In this document: piece by piece, positions 9,521 to 20,109 of the stretch
Layout: each line of letters begins with the position of its first letter
Position numbering within the stretch: position 1 is the stretch's first letter
Assembly: GCA_003254885.1 (NCBI GenBank)
Contig: QANT01004097.1
Coordinates: forward strand, 1 to 25,006
Reading direction: 5' to 3'
Source: Purshia tridentata
Taxonomy: Eukaryota > Streptophyta > Magnoliopsida > Rosales > Rosaceae
DNA length: 25,006 nucleotides
Program-made: the position numbers and the translations under genes
Notes under the pieces: generated by a model
The model's database searches: none
What the model was told of the DNA's origin: nothing
Seen by the model: only the letters and a program-made list of their open reading frames with translations

Positions 9521-9868
9521 ATGAACCCTCTTCAATTTGCTTCTTCTGTCTTGCACTCGCTTACTGGTGGTCATGAAACCGCTTCTGATTATTATTCCTC
9601 CACCACCACCCAACTGACCAGTGTTTTCTCACAAAAATATTATTGTTGGCGTAAAGCAAAACCAAGACTTCTGTTATGTGTATTACAATTTTCAAGAATT
9701 AACAAATCTAAAAGAAGAAGACGAAGGGAAGCCATGGACCGGGCCAATTTGGGCTACCATGGCCTTCATGCTCTGTTCGGCTTTGTGCCCTCAATTGCAG
9801 TGAAAGGCCTCACTCACGGTTACTCCGTCATTGCGATGTTATTAATTCACGTGTTATTACATAAGTAA
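9521..9868 (+). other. Unclassified higher-GC open frame, possible gene fragment
   Basis: A 115-codon frame starts ATG AAC CCT CTT and overlaps a 60-codon frame (9621-9803) in another phase. The segment 9730-9840 is richer in G and C than everything around it and includes GGGAAGCCATGGACCGGGCC. I recognise no family in either frame. A frameshifted or partial exon captured from another gene would explain the composition; so would chance. There are no convincing splice sites or partner exons. Confidence 0.22.
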
Positions 9869-10700
9869 ATTAGTAATATCACCATCACCCTTAAAATTAC
9901 TCTACTCTTCAAACTCATTATTTAATGTTACATTCTAAATACAACTCGTCTATCGAATATAATTTTAAAACTACGTTGTTTCAAATTCTTATTAACAATT
10001 TTTAAGTATAAATCTTATATGCCAACATAAGTACAGCACAAAATATATAAGTAGAGGATTTTATATCCCGTTAAATAGAATGGTTGGTTTTGGACAAATG
10101 ATTTTAAGTGTCTGATATTCCACCCTCTCAATTTGTCATTTTGCATTTCAAACTTGATATTTTGTTATTTTAAAACACTCATAAAAAAGATGTACGAGGA
10201 TAACAAACTAGAAGTGAGAATAGCATTGCCCTTCTTTAAACCAAAGACAGGTAGCACAAATTTTATACAGTCAAGGAGCAAAGTTGGCCAATTTCTAAGG
10301 GAAGGGAAATTCTCAATGGTTTTGCTTTTGGATGCTGCATAACTTTTTGGTAATAAGAGGAGCATGTGGAAAAGGATCACTAGTCTCTGCAACCCTTTGT
10401 TAGGTTTGGTCATAAATAGATATTAGGTATAGCAACCCCTGTTTGGGGTGTTCATCATATGGTTTATGTGAGTTCATTTATTTTTGCTATGAATTGTAGT
10501 GTTACGCAAGTCAAGTCAATTGTCATAGGAACGTGGGGCCATTAAAATTTTATAATTTGGATGAAGCAGTGGCAATGAATTAAATCATGGATCTAGAACA
10601 AATGAAGATATTGGAATATGTACTGGGGTGTGTATAGAAATGAAATAAATCATGTTACATGTTAGTGATGAGGACAAGGTGGTGTATAAAGAGTGCCTTG
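9869..10700. other. Intergenic DNA with an unassigned two-strand open region
   Basis: Between 10133 and 10413 both strands stay open for 69-82 codons. Neither translation matches a family I know and neither shows splice signals or codon bias I would trust. The rest is AT-rich DNA with no recognised element. Confidence 0.4.
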
Positions 10701-10794
10701 ATTAAGAGTGTATACACCCATTGTATCTATAGTAAATTAGCTCTAAATATCAAACCACTAATTAATAAACTTGGTGTAAAGGACAATTTATGAG

Positions 10795-10985
10795 TTTTTT
10801 ATCTGTACTTATTGTATTTTTATAAATACACTAATTTTGCAGATGCATTTGTTGTATTTTTACATATGCACTAATTTCAAAGATACACTTGTTATATCTT
10901 TACAAATGCAATGACTTTTTTTTGCACTGATGCACTTATTTCTACATATGTACTTATTGTATTTTACAGATGCACTAGCTTTTTT
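10795..10985. repeat. Degenerate short tandem repeat, unit about 35-45 bp
   Basis: Variants of AGATGCACTAATTT ... TTGTATTTTTACA recur five or six times: AAATACACTAATTTTGCAG, ATGCATTTGTTGTATTTTT, ATATGCACTAATTTCAAAG, ATACACTTGTTATATCTTT, AAATGCAATGAC, GATGCACTTATTTC and GATGCACTAGC. Spacing is irregular, so this is an old, decayed minisatellite-like array. Confidence 0.55.
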
Positions 10986-10994
10986 TTATTTTTT

Positions 10995-11124
10995 TTCATT
11001 CATAGATGCACTATTTTTTTTTTTCCAAAATGTACTTGGCCTTTAGCTCAAATTATTTGNTTCATTCATAGATGCACTATTTTTTTTTTTCAAAATGTAC
11101 TTGGCCTTTAGCTCAAATTATTTG
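10995..11124. repeat. Near-identical 65-bp tandem pair joined by a single N
   Basis: TTCATTCATAGATGCACTA through GCTCAAATTATTTG occurs at 10995-11059 and again at 11061-11124, differing only by one C after the T run. The only ambiguous base in the window, N at 11060, lies exactly at the junction. This looks like two contig ends that overlap but were joined without merging, so the second copy may not exist in the genome. Confidence 0.85.
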
Positions 11125-11553
11125 ATTGGATATCCTTTAGACCAACTTTTGTAGTTGTCAGACTCTATAATCTAACGAACCCTTATATCTATCTATTTTA
11201 TTATGTAACTTAACACACGATAAAAAAAAATACACACATAAGTGTATACACCCATAATATACATGCGACACAAAGCAACTTCACTTTTTCCCTCCTTATT
11301 TCACATACACTTTAGTTAATTGTTATTGAAAGGAAGAGTGCAAATGATAACAGTAGAGCATACAACACAACACAACAAAACCTGATTCAGAAGCTGGCTT
11401 CATGTTCAATAGTTCACCAATTGATTATAAACTTAGTGCCCTCAGCATAAAAACCGTACACATTCAGATTGATGAAACAAAGAAAACAGATGAATAATGT
11501 ACATAAATTGCAAGTTCTACCACCCTTTAATTTATTCCCAAGATTATTAAATC

Positions 11554-11559
11554 TTTATT
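11554..11559 (-). terminator. Candidate polyadenylation signal of the acyltransferase gene
   Basis: TTTATT on the plus strand reads AATAAA on the minus strand, about 55 bases past the stop codon at 11613. A second AATAAA lies at about 11531-11536. Plant polyadenylation signals are loose, so this is only a candidate. Confidence 0.35.
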
Positions 11560-11612
11560 CCCTTTCTGAAATGAATTGGGGTTTGATATTATTGATGATC
11601 TTCTCTTTGATC

Positions 11613-13016
11613 TTAAATCTGCATCATCAAGTCTTCAAAGGTCTTCATAGCAGAAGCTGGCAGACCCAAAAGCACATTTATGCCTTTCCTGTCTTTACCA
11701 TGAGAAAGGAACAAACTGACTTCCTTCTCAGGCAAAGCCACAGGCCCTGACAGCACAGGCTCTCCCCAACCAAAATCAGTAGTGTGGAAAGAGAGCCTAG
11801 ACCATGTTGTGATCAAAAGGGTTGCTGTCAAAGAAGGCCTAGCTCTTGTTATTTCAAAGTAGTCTATGGCTGATCTCATAAAACTATCAGTAACCATGTG
11901 GATTGCCTTATTAACCAGCCCAACAGCAAATGACAATGGATTCTCCAATAGCTCCCCTGCACTGCACAGTGAATTTGTCAACACTATTGCATTGCCACAG
12001 AACCCTTTTGGTATTGGCGGCTCAAATCTTGAACGCCCGTCTACGGCGAAAAGAAGCTTTGTTTTTTGATCAGGTCTCATCCTCAAGGCCTGAGTTCGAG
12101 CTCTCCATACAAAGGCAGAGAGTGCTTCAAATGTAGTGCACTTGTCAAGAACCCCATCTTCCATGGCCATTTTCTTGAGCTTTCCAAGCTTCTCAGGGTC
12201 AAAACAGAAGGAATTGTACAACATTTCTTGTTCATAGAGTTTGGTGTTATCAGATATGTCTTCAATCTCAGCAAATTCATGGTGTGGAAACTCTATCTTA
12301 GGTGGGTTTCTGGCTTTGAGTATGCTTCTGTCTAGAAATGGAGCGACTCTGAGGGGCAAGCCTCTAGCAGTATCACCCCATGAGTTTACAAATTCCATTG
12401 CACCAATCCCGTCAAACATACAATGGTTGTTGCACATCCCAAGGACAAATCCTCCACATCTGAACTTGGTCACCTGAAATTAAAACAATCACCTTAGAAA
12501 GCCTTTTGTGACTAGTGAGATGATATATTCCTACAAAAACCAAAAGGATGAGATATGAAAATTTCTGGAAACTTAAACCTGAACAACCAAGGGAGGAATC
12601 TCAAGTATGTTGTTGGCACCAGGAATATCATAAACCAGCTTCCCAAGAGTCACAGGATCAGGCTTTGTTATGTCCCCAATCTCAACCATTGCACAGTTTG
12701 CTTCAGCTTCAACAAAGACAGCACCATCTCCTGTGCAATCCACTATCAACTTCCCCTCAGTGCTGATACTTAACCTTCCTGCAAGTGGGTAGTAGTGAAC
12801 AAGAACCTTCGACAAGGCATTCTTTATGACCTCCACAGCATTCTCATTGCCTTTAGAATTTGATTTGAAGCAGTAGATGGTTCGAACTCTGACCGCAATG
12901 TTCTGGTCCAGGTTTGAGAGGAAGTACAGACCATTCTCTGTTTCTGCAGCAGGGGGTACCAGAGTTGGCTCTTCTTTCTTTACAGTGAGTTCAAAGGTTT
13001 TGTTAGTTTCCCCCAT
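11613..13016 (-). CDS. HHT1: BAHD acyltransferase, omega-hydroxypalmitate O-feruloyl transferase (HHT1/ASFT type)
   Basis: Two exons, 12579-13016 and 11613-12473, joined in phase 0 across a 105-base GT-AG intron, encode 432 residues, the usual BAHD length. The enzyme transfers ferulate from feruloyl-CoA to omega-hydroxy fatty acids and fatty alcohols in the cytosol, supplying the ferulate esters of suberin. Visible features: [13 protein letters not shown] near the N-terminus, [11 protein letters not shown], the catalytic HCMFDG (His163, Asp167) in exon 2, and the structural DFGWG at 379-383. The phase-0 intron falls at VVQ/VTKF just before the catalytic motif, a usual BAHD intron position. 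The match to Arabidopsis HHT1 (ASFT, At5g41040) is recalled as strong along the whole length; the alcohol caffeoyl-transferase FACT is the nearest alternative. The upstream in-frame codons from 13094 are excluded because they lack BAHD character and contain a likely 5' UTR splice acceptor. Confidence 0.93.
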
Positions 13017-13050
13017 TACACAGAACACCCTTGTATTAATCAAGATGTAC

Positions 13051-13227
13051 CTAAAAAGTTTCAAAGAAAAGTAAGAGAAATATAGGTGACCCAATTACCA
13101 AACCATCTATATAATTATATATACATGCAAATTCCAATGTTTCATGACTATAAACATTGCATAATGAAATATATATAGCTGATATATACCAAGAAACAAA
13201 AGGAATGCAGAATTGCTTGTACTGTAC
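13051..13227 (-). other. Candidate 5' UTR intron of the acyltransferase gene
   Basis: On the minus strand CAG/GTACAG (donor at 13227) and CTTTTTAG/GTACATC (acceptor at 13051) bracket 177 AT-rich bases upstream of the ATG at 13014-13016. The region between the acceptor and the ATG would be the end of the leader. This is inference from splice-site appearance only. Confidence 0.4.
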
Positions 13228-13313
13228 CTGTTATGCTGGAATATGCGATATGGGACAAATTTTTTGGACTGAAATTGATCAGGTTTGGGAATCCCTTTTT
13301 GGATGGTGTTATA

Positions 13314-13321
13314 ATTATATA
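13314..13321 (-). promoter_or_regulatory. HHT1: Candidate TATA box of the acyltransferase gene
   Basis: TATATAAT on the minus strand lies about 300 bases upstream of the ATG, with a GA-rich microsatellite (13325-13340) just beyond it. It would place the transcription start near 13285, upstream of the proposed leader intron. Confidence 0.5.
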
Positions 13322-13344
13322 GGGAGATAGAGAGAGAGAGCAGG

Positions 13345-15390
13345 GGCCATAGGCTGGTTAACTAATAAGTAATGGTTTTAATTCATTGATACAATGATAT
13401 CTGATCTACCAAAACAGAAAAAACAGGATGACCAGAAACTTGACCATAAATTGTTTTGGTTGACACGGATGAAAGGGACTGGCTTCATGTCATATTGGTG
13501 TGGGCTTCATACGCAAATCTCATTGTGTGGAATAGCCCCTCTTTCTAGGAAGAGAAATTAAGAGACCCTTATCTTGATTATGATTATTATTTAAAGATTG
13601 TGAAGTGTGTCTTGGACATTGGTGTTGCTCTGCAGAGTTCAGACTGTGCTAAGCTCGTGATGTGAGCTGTGCTGCTGTGGTAGGCTACTGGTCTGTGAAC
13701 CAAAACGTTACCAGCCATGATCATGGAGTTGGTTGGTGTGGGTAGGCCTCCAAAATATTAGGTTGCTTGGTCTACTTGCTCTCAATATTAAAACCAAAAT
13801 TTCTTGCTGTTCCTTATGTCATCTGATCTTCTAGCACATGATATGTTTCAGATTTACAAATTTCATTTTCATTGACACTATATATTGATTATATTATATG
13901 AACCTTGGAAATTGAGAAGTGATCATTAAACAAGACACATTAGTTACATAACAGCTCACAATGCCTTTCCCACAAGTTTTAACAAATCACACAGTTAGAA
14001 GTTATTAATCATTATTATCATTGTGGGTGTAGGGTTAAATGCTATATACATCATTGAAGCTATAGGCTTATTAAGTTATTAACCTTCTAACTTCTAAGGA
14101 AGCCTTTAAATTTTACTCATCAGGAAAATGAATTACCATTATTATTCATTATTCAGAGTTATGAATCTGATGCTAAGCTTTCCTGGTATGGAATCAGTAG
14201 ATGGAGGAGGGGATGAGTATTAAATATGAAACCATACCAAGTTGGATGAAACTTTTCAATCAACTTGAAGTAACATAGGGTTAACAATTTGAATGAAAAA
14301 TTGAAAATGCTTTGGCCAGCTATAACTCCACCATAATTTAAGGGATTATGTTAGAGCAAATCTGAGCAATTGACAAAGACAATACATTCTAGTTCAAGTT
14401 ATTGCAAGGAAACAAGAAAGGGAGAGAGACGAGAGCAAAGAAAACAAGGTGTATTGTATGCTATGCCTCATTTGGAATGCATGATAGAACTACACACGAC
14501 AGGACTGTGTACTATGGATAGGACAGGATTGGGTAACTCAAGGCTTAGGCTAACTCAGAGTATCACTTGTGCACCGGTCATAAGAGTCATGTTCCATGTT
14601 TAGTACAACAAATGACTGAATTGGACTAGACTATGAATAAATATTTATTATTTTATTTAAAATATATTTTTTCTAAATGTACAATATTAAAAATTTTAAA
14701 AATTACCTAATCGAATTTACAATTCTACAAATATTTTCATATTATGATCAAATTGTATTCTTTTTAATTAGGCTAGTTTTGTTGCAATATAATTTCTTTT
14801 TTGTTTTGGGGAAATAATATCGTTATATGATGTTCAACTGATGAAAAAAGAAATGTGTTGAATTGAAAGCAAGTATAAAAATAAGGGATGATTAGTTTAT
14901 TTGGTAACGGAGCAAGACAAAGATGAATACATGAGTTGTCCTGAGCTGGCCCGTGTGTTGGCATGGGTCGGTTATCCTGGGTTAAGCCGGATAATGGGCA
15001 TGATCTCAATCCTGTCCATTTTTTAATATCACCAAACACGGGTCAGGGCTCTAGTCCATTTTAACTGGAATTGTCCAGCCCTCAAAGGTAGACTTTAGAA
15101 AGCAATCCATTCACAATTATTGTACTTCAAATAACACAAAGGAAAACAAACAACTTAAGAAAACCACTTACTACTCATGTATAATGGCGATTGAGTCACA
15201 ACAGATACAACTAAACTACGATGGAATGAGGTTTAAACTAAAAATAAATAAACAAAAACTAACATATAAATATGAGGTCAGTTCAACACTACAAAGAGGT
15301 TAATTGATATGGTACAAACACACCCAGTTGGGTATATTTATGGAAGAGGTCACAGGACAGGACCCAGATATCAAGGTTTTCTATCGATTT
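13345..15390. other. Intergenic DNA between the acyltransferase and DEK genes
   Basis: No gene is supported. A segment at about 14521-15017 starts with GGACAGGATTG and ends with CAATCCTGTCC, an 11-base inverted pair about 490 bases apart around an AT-rich centre, which could be a decayed MITE. The segment 14940-15060 is GC-richer and also holds a weak CCCGTGT/ACACGGG inverted pair. The right end contains the DEK 3' untranslated region. Confidence 0.4.
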
Positions 15391-15485
15391 TAAAAACTGC
15401 TGATGGCGCGCACTGCGGAAGAAGGATATGAACTAACTGGTTAAGGCACCCCACGGGTCATGCATAAGCTCTAGCCCACTATGAA

Positions 15486-18400
15486 CTAAGCATCATCTTC
15501 TTCATCATCATCATCATCCTTTTCTTCATCTTTCTCTGCATCATCACCAGCTGTAGCATTCTCCTCTGCTTCATCACCTTCATCTTCTTCCTCATCAGTC
15601 ATATTATTAATTACCTCTGTAATTATATCCTTCACCTCTGCTTTTCTGTGCATTAAATCAACACCGAAGTGGGCACCTAATTGAATTAAATTTGCACAGT
15701 TAGCCAAGTTAAGGATAAGTTAAAAAAGGAAGAGAAAAAAAGTGGCAAATAAAAAGGATCCCTACCAAGTTGCTTGAGAATATCTGATAAAGTTGCCTGC
15801 ACCAGGTAAATGCAGAAAATTAAATAATATAACTGACAAAAGTTCAACTATCCAATCAGCGTAATGTTGCAATGATAACTTACAGTATTGAAGTCCACTT
15901 CTTTCAGAATATCAACAATTACTGCATGCATATCATCTTTTGTGGGCTCTGCCTTTGCCTTCTTGCTAGCTTTTCCTTTCACTAGTTTAGGCAAGGATTT
16001 GATACAATTAAAACAGAAACTCTTAAAATTCTGAGAAAATTACAATTTTCATGAAACAGTTTTCTTAGACACAAAATCTTAAATCAAATATTTGAAGTGT
16101 CAAAATCAAGTAGTAAGAGCCAACAGCAAATAAACACAGCAAATCACCTTGATCCTTTGCTTGAGCCTTGGCTGGGGACTTGCTCGGCTGTTTTTTCCCA
16201 GTCGCTTTTGCCTTGCTATCCTTGTGGCTTTCCTTTTCAGTTTTCTGTTTCTTCGATCCCTTTGCTTTAGAAAGTGAACCAGAAGCTTCATCAGCATCAC
16301 TTACACCTCTTTTTGAAGTAGAACTAGATTTCTTTGAAGAATCTGTCGGAGTTTTCACAGATTTGGCAGGGGTTCTCTTCTTGACAGGTGTTGATTTTCC
16401 CCCAATCTTAACCTTTGAGCCCTCCTTTGCAATCTTTCTGGATGAACTTTTTGGACTTGACACCTGATCCTTTGGTTCCTCGTCCTCTTCATCGGATTTA
16501 TCCTCGTGATTAGTTACTTCATTCATTGTGGTGTCATCATCATCTTCAAGAGAATGATCCTTTGCATCTGAAGTCTCAACTTTGTCATCATCCTCATCTT
16601 CTTCTTCTTCAACTTTGGTCGACTCTTCTTTCTTTTCAACACTGGGTATTTCTTTTTGTTTCTGAGTACAAAGAATTCAGAAAGTAAAGACACAAAAATT
16701 GGTCAAGAGAAGGAATGGATGCTGCATGAACCACTTGCACACAAACAAAAACAATTTATCATTGCAAAACATCAAGAATTGCTATCAATGTGTATTAAGT
16801 ATATCACGGAAATGGATTAAGCAGATAGTGCATATCAAAAAAATGCACTCCACATAAAGAAAAGTTATTTCTTCTGCATCATAATGGAGTTGGTAAGAAA
16901 CTTCTAAATTAAATTTTACTAATGAATACAAACCTTGGCTGGTGTTTCTGGGGATGCTTCTCCAGAACCTGCAGACTTACTTGATTTCTTCCTCCGCTTT
17001 TGACCTTTCTGAAACTCAGATAAGAAACATGGTTTTAAAACACCATCATGACAATTAAACATACAGCAAAGCAAAATTATCAAATGAGAACACTGAAAAA
17101 ATAGAACCTCCTTATCAGCAAGCAAAACATCAGTTGTAGCATGTGGGGATTCCAAGAACTCCAATAATTTTGCAGAAAGTTCTTCCTGTAAGAGTGGCTT
17201 GTAAGATGGGAGGTGAATCATAAATTATTCGTACAAAAGAAATATCATTCCTTGGACAACTTACCTTCTTTGTACCACCCTTATTAATTGGAATATTAAG
17301 CACATCACAAAAATCCATTAACCTTTCTTTTACACACTTATCAAGCTTCTCCTTTGCCTTTGCCCTCTGTTTTTCCTGCTGCAAACATAATTTTTTCTTC
17401 AAAGGATGAAGGCAAGATAGCATTTAAAATAATACTATAATGATGTATATACAAAATGAAGCATATGGAGGCAAAATTGATGAAAAAGAGTCAGCATATA
17501 ACATATGATACCTCATTCTCAGCCCACACATAACCTGAAAACTGGCATATATTTCTCTTTAAACTGTAAGCCTGCACAAAAATATCAACAATTAAATAAT
17601 TGCAGGTTACCATATAACATCAATATGAACATTGATACGTAAAGCAAAAGCACCTCAAATCACTAAACCAAAACAAACCAAAAGGTCACCTTCGCCTTTT
17701 TCCCATAAAGAATTGAGTGCAGTACTTGCAGGTTGTCATCAGGTTTTCTCTTTGACAACTTGAAAGCCACTGAAACAGTTCACAATATCAGACAAAAAAA
17801 TATGCCAGGCTTCTGTAACAAGAAATTTGAATACAAGTAAATAACACTTTTATGCATAGTAAATCAGCAATCCACATATAACAAGAGCTAAAAACTTTCA
17901 CCTCTCAACCTGCAATCAGCCTTGGGCATGTGAAAATTTGTATGACATAAAATTAAACAAAATAGCCATTAAGAACCATGTCAAAAAAAAAAAAAGAGAT
18001 AATAACTACCACTAAATCATTCCACTTTTACTATTTGACTCCAAGAGCTATGTAAATAAGCTCAAATGCTTTGAATTACAATGACAATGACAAAGAATTC
18101 TTTCATCAAACACAACAACCTCTTCAAAGAACTTCAATAATTATAAAGTAACCTACTTCATGGATACTAACTGAAGACCCTTGTTTCAACATGGATATTG
18201 GGTGTTTAATATAATTTTTGGCCTGGGATATTAGGTATTTAATATGACAACTCTAACTAGATCAAGAGCCCATACCAGCTAAATATACATGGCCTTATTG
18301 GCTGTCCTCATTAAGGGCTCATATTTGCCATTTGACACCAGTTCAACTCAAAGAAATCCACTACTTCAAGAAGACGGGTATTAGATGAACAAATCCTTAT

Positions 18401-19659
18401 TTTTCCAAACTAAATGAAAACATCAACATCACTTTGTTTCCACCACTGAGCTTGTAAAAAATGATGCAATGAAAAAACAAAACATATTTAACAAAAATTA
18501 AACACTGAACATGGAAAAGGAGTGGTCCTCAGCAGTGGTTTTAAAATTAGAAGATTAAATGCATTCCAGCAGTCCATGATGAGTGATATATGTCAATGTT
18601 AAGAAGTTCCTCATGTCTTAGATGAAATGGGATTGACAGCAATGTTAAACTAAAACAGCCCAATGTTCACATTTTCGCATGATCCCAGGTAAGTTACTGA
18701 CATGTATTACTAGCCTCCAAGGAAGGATCTAACTTTAAGAACTAGATAAGAAATTAAGTCAACCACAACATTACAGGTTCAGTTAAAAGTTTCCAAATCA
18801 CCTAAATCTTAGTACCCCTATGACAACTTTAGATTCAATTATTACGGGCAACATCAAATTGGTACAAGAAAACATAACTATGCCAAGCAACTGTAAGTCT
18901 TGAAATGAAGATCAAATAGCAATCCAGTTTGCTTTATCTTCATATCAGTCCTGATAGCATTACATCTCACTCTTATTTTGTGCCACACAAAATAATCTTA
19001 CCATAGACAAATCTAACAAGAGCAAAGCTGTAAAAGAAACAAAGAAAGAACATACCGTTTGGAATATCCTTGAGCTGCGTACCACGACCCTGAAATCAAA
19101 CAAACCAAACTTATTCAAACAAATCCGAAACACCATCAGACAATTAACAAAGAACAAACAAGAAGCACTATTTTCATCACCATACCTTCTCAATCGAGAC
19201 TGGTTTAGTCGCCGAAGACCTTCCGCTGTCGGGTGCCGAGTAGCGCTCAACTACTTTTCTCTCCCTTGTGGGCCTCTCACTCACTGGTGTAACCGGCTCT
19301 TTCTCTTTCTTCTCCGCCGCAGCTTCTTTACTCTGCTTCTTGTCAGCTGAGTCTCGCCCTCGCTTCTTAGACTCGGTCTGGTCCTTGTCCTTGTCCTTGT
19401 CCTTCTTGGAGCTCGTCTTTCGACCCCTTTTCGCCTTCTTCTCTGTCTCTTTCTCTTCCTCCTCACCTTCTTCAACGGCTTTACCTTCCTCGTTCTCAGT
19501 CACCTTCTCGGAAGCTTCCGGAAGATTCTCCTTATCTTCCTCTTGTTCTTCTTCTTTAGGCTCCTCTTTAGGTTCTTCTTCATTATGTTCCTCCTCCTGC
19601 TTGTCTTCAGCTGGAGCTTCGTCCTCGGGTTTCTTCTCCTCTAGGGCTTCGGACGCCAT
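15486..19659 (-). CDS. DEK: DEK domain-containing chromatin-associated protein
   Basis: Eleven exons give 581 residues in consistent phase: 19186-19659, 19056-19089, 17690-17769, 17512-17571, 17265-17375, 17108-17185, 16934-17008, 16148-16661, 15884-15981, 15766-15796 and 15486-15676. DEK proteins bind DNA and histones in the nucleus and alter chromatin compaction, topology and expression; Arabidopsis DEK3 is a known example. Residues 1-150 are a Glu/Lys-rich charged region. The SAP-like DEK core runs from about 159 to 280 (KDIPN, HSILYGKK, NICQFSGYVW, MDFCDVLNIPI). Residues 280-475 are lysine/serine-rich with acidic blocks. The DEK C-terminal domain is at about 489-540 (MHAVIVDILKEVDF, TLSDILKQLG). 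A D/E tail ends in DDEEDDA. All introns are GT-AG; intron 2 is the longest (1286 bases). The final 30-40 residues are nearly all acidic, as in other family members. Exon 1 contains a hexanucleotide run encoding KD repeats. Confidence 0.93.
17376..17381 (-). promoter_or_regulatory. DEK: NAGNAG tandem splice acceptor of DEK exon 5
   Basis: On the minus strand the intron ends TTTGCAGCAG/GAAAAACAG. Either CAG can serve as the acceptor. Use of the distal one gives ENE/EKQ; the proximal one adds one glutamine (ENE/QEKQ). Both keep the frame. The distal site (exon start 17375) was chosen because it gives the E-EKQ spacing recalled for plant DEK proteins. Confidence 0.55.
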
Positions 19660-19716
19660 GGGTATCGAACAAGCAAGCTAAAGATCGAGAATTTGACAGA
19701 GAATTGGCAAAACTAA

Positions 19717-19754
19717 AAACCCTAGATTTGTGGGTTTGGAAATAAAAACCCTAA
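19717..19754. promoter_or_regulatory. DEK: Telo-box motifs in the DEK leader
   Basis: AAACCCTAG at 19717-19725 and AAACCCTAA at 19746-19754 lie 58-95 bases upstream of the DEK ATG. Telo-boxes are common in leaders and promoters of plant genes active in dividing cells, and RPL7A across the divergent region carries one too. Confidence 0.6.
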
Positions 19755-19934
19755 AAGGAAAGAAATGAAAGAGAGAGGTCGGACTTGAGGGTTGGGTTGG
19801 GGGGGACTATCAGCTATGGCTGTGTCTGATTTGACTATAATTGTGAGAGGGACAGAAGGCAGGGACTTAGATTTAGATTTAGAATTTGGGAAATTGGTGG
19901 GAATTGAAATTTTCTGGGATTTCGGGCGGGCTGT

Positions 19935-19943
19935 GAATATAAA
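19935..19943 (-). promoter_or_regulatory. DEK: Candidate TATA-like element of DEK
   Basis: On the minus strand CGCTTTATATTC provides a TTTATA-type element about 280 bases upstream of the ATG, next to the GC-rich block CGGGCGGGC. It would give a leader of about 245 bases that contains both telo-boxes. Confidence 0.35.
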
Positions 19944-20109
19944 GCGAGGGAGGGTTTGGTAGGGGTTTCAAAATTTCATGCCAAAATTTTGAGAGCGGGC
20001 TTCTCTGTCTTTTCACTGTTGCTCACTGGTCAGTTGGTCACTCGCTCACTCCACACAACACCTCTCCTTCTCTCCCGGCAAACCACCAAAACTATTTCAG
20101 AGGGGTACG

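Noticed and set aside
10133..10413. Overlapping open frames of 69 and 82 codons on opposite strands
   Set aside because: No recognised domain, no splice context, and openness on both strands suggests composition rather than coding.
10911..11111. 66-codon frame running through the N at 11060
   Set aside because: Phe-rich translation of poly(T) repeats crossing a probable assembly error.
11469..12766. Several 65-93-codon frames on the plus strand across the acyltransferase gene
   Set aside because: They are antisense or out-of-phase readings of the BAHD exons and have no family features.
19268..19681. 137-codon serine-rich open frame on the plus strand over DEK exon 1
   Set aside because: It is the antisense of Glu/Lys-rich codons, which reads as Ser/Leu/Phe; the minus strand carries a conserved protein with proper splice sites.
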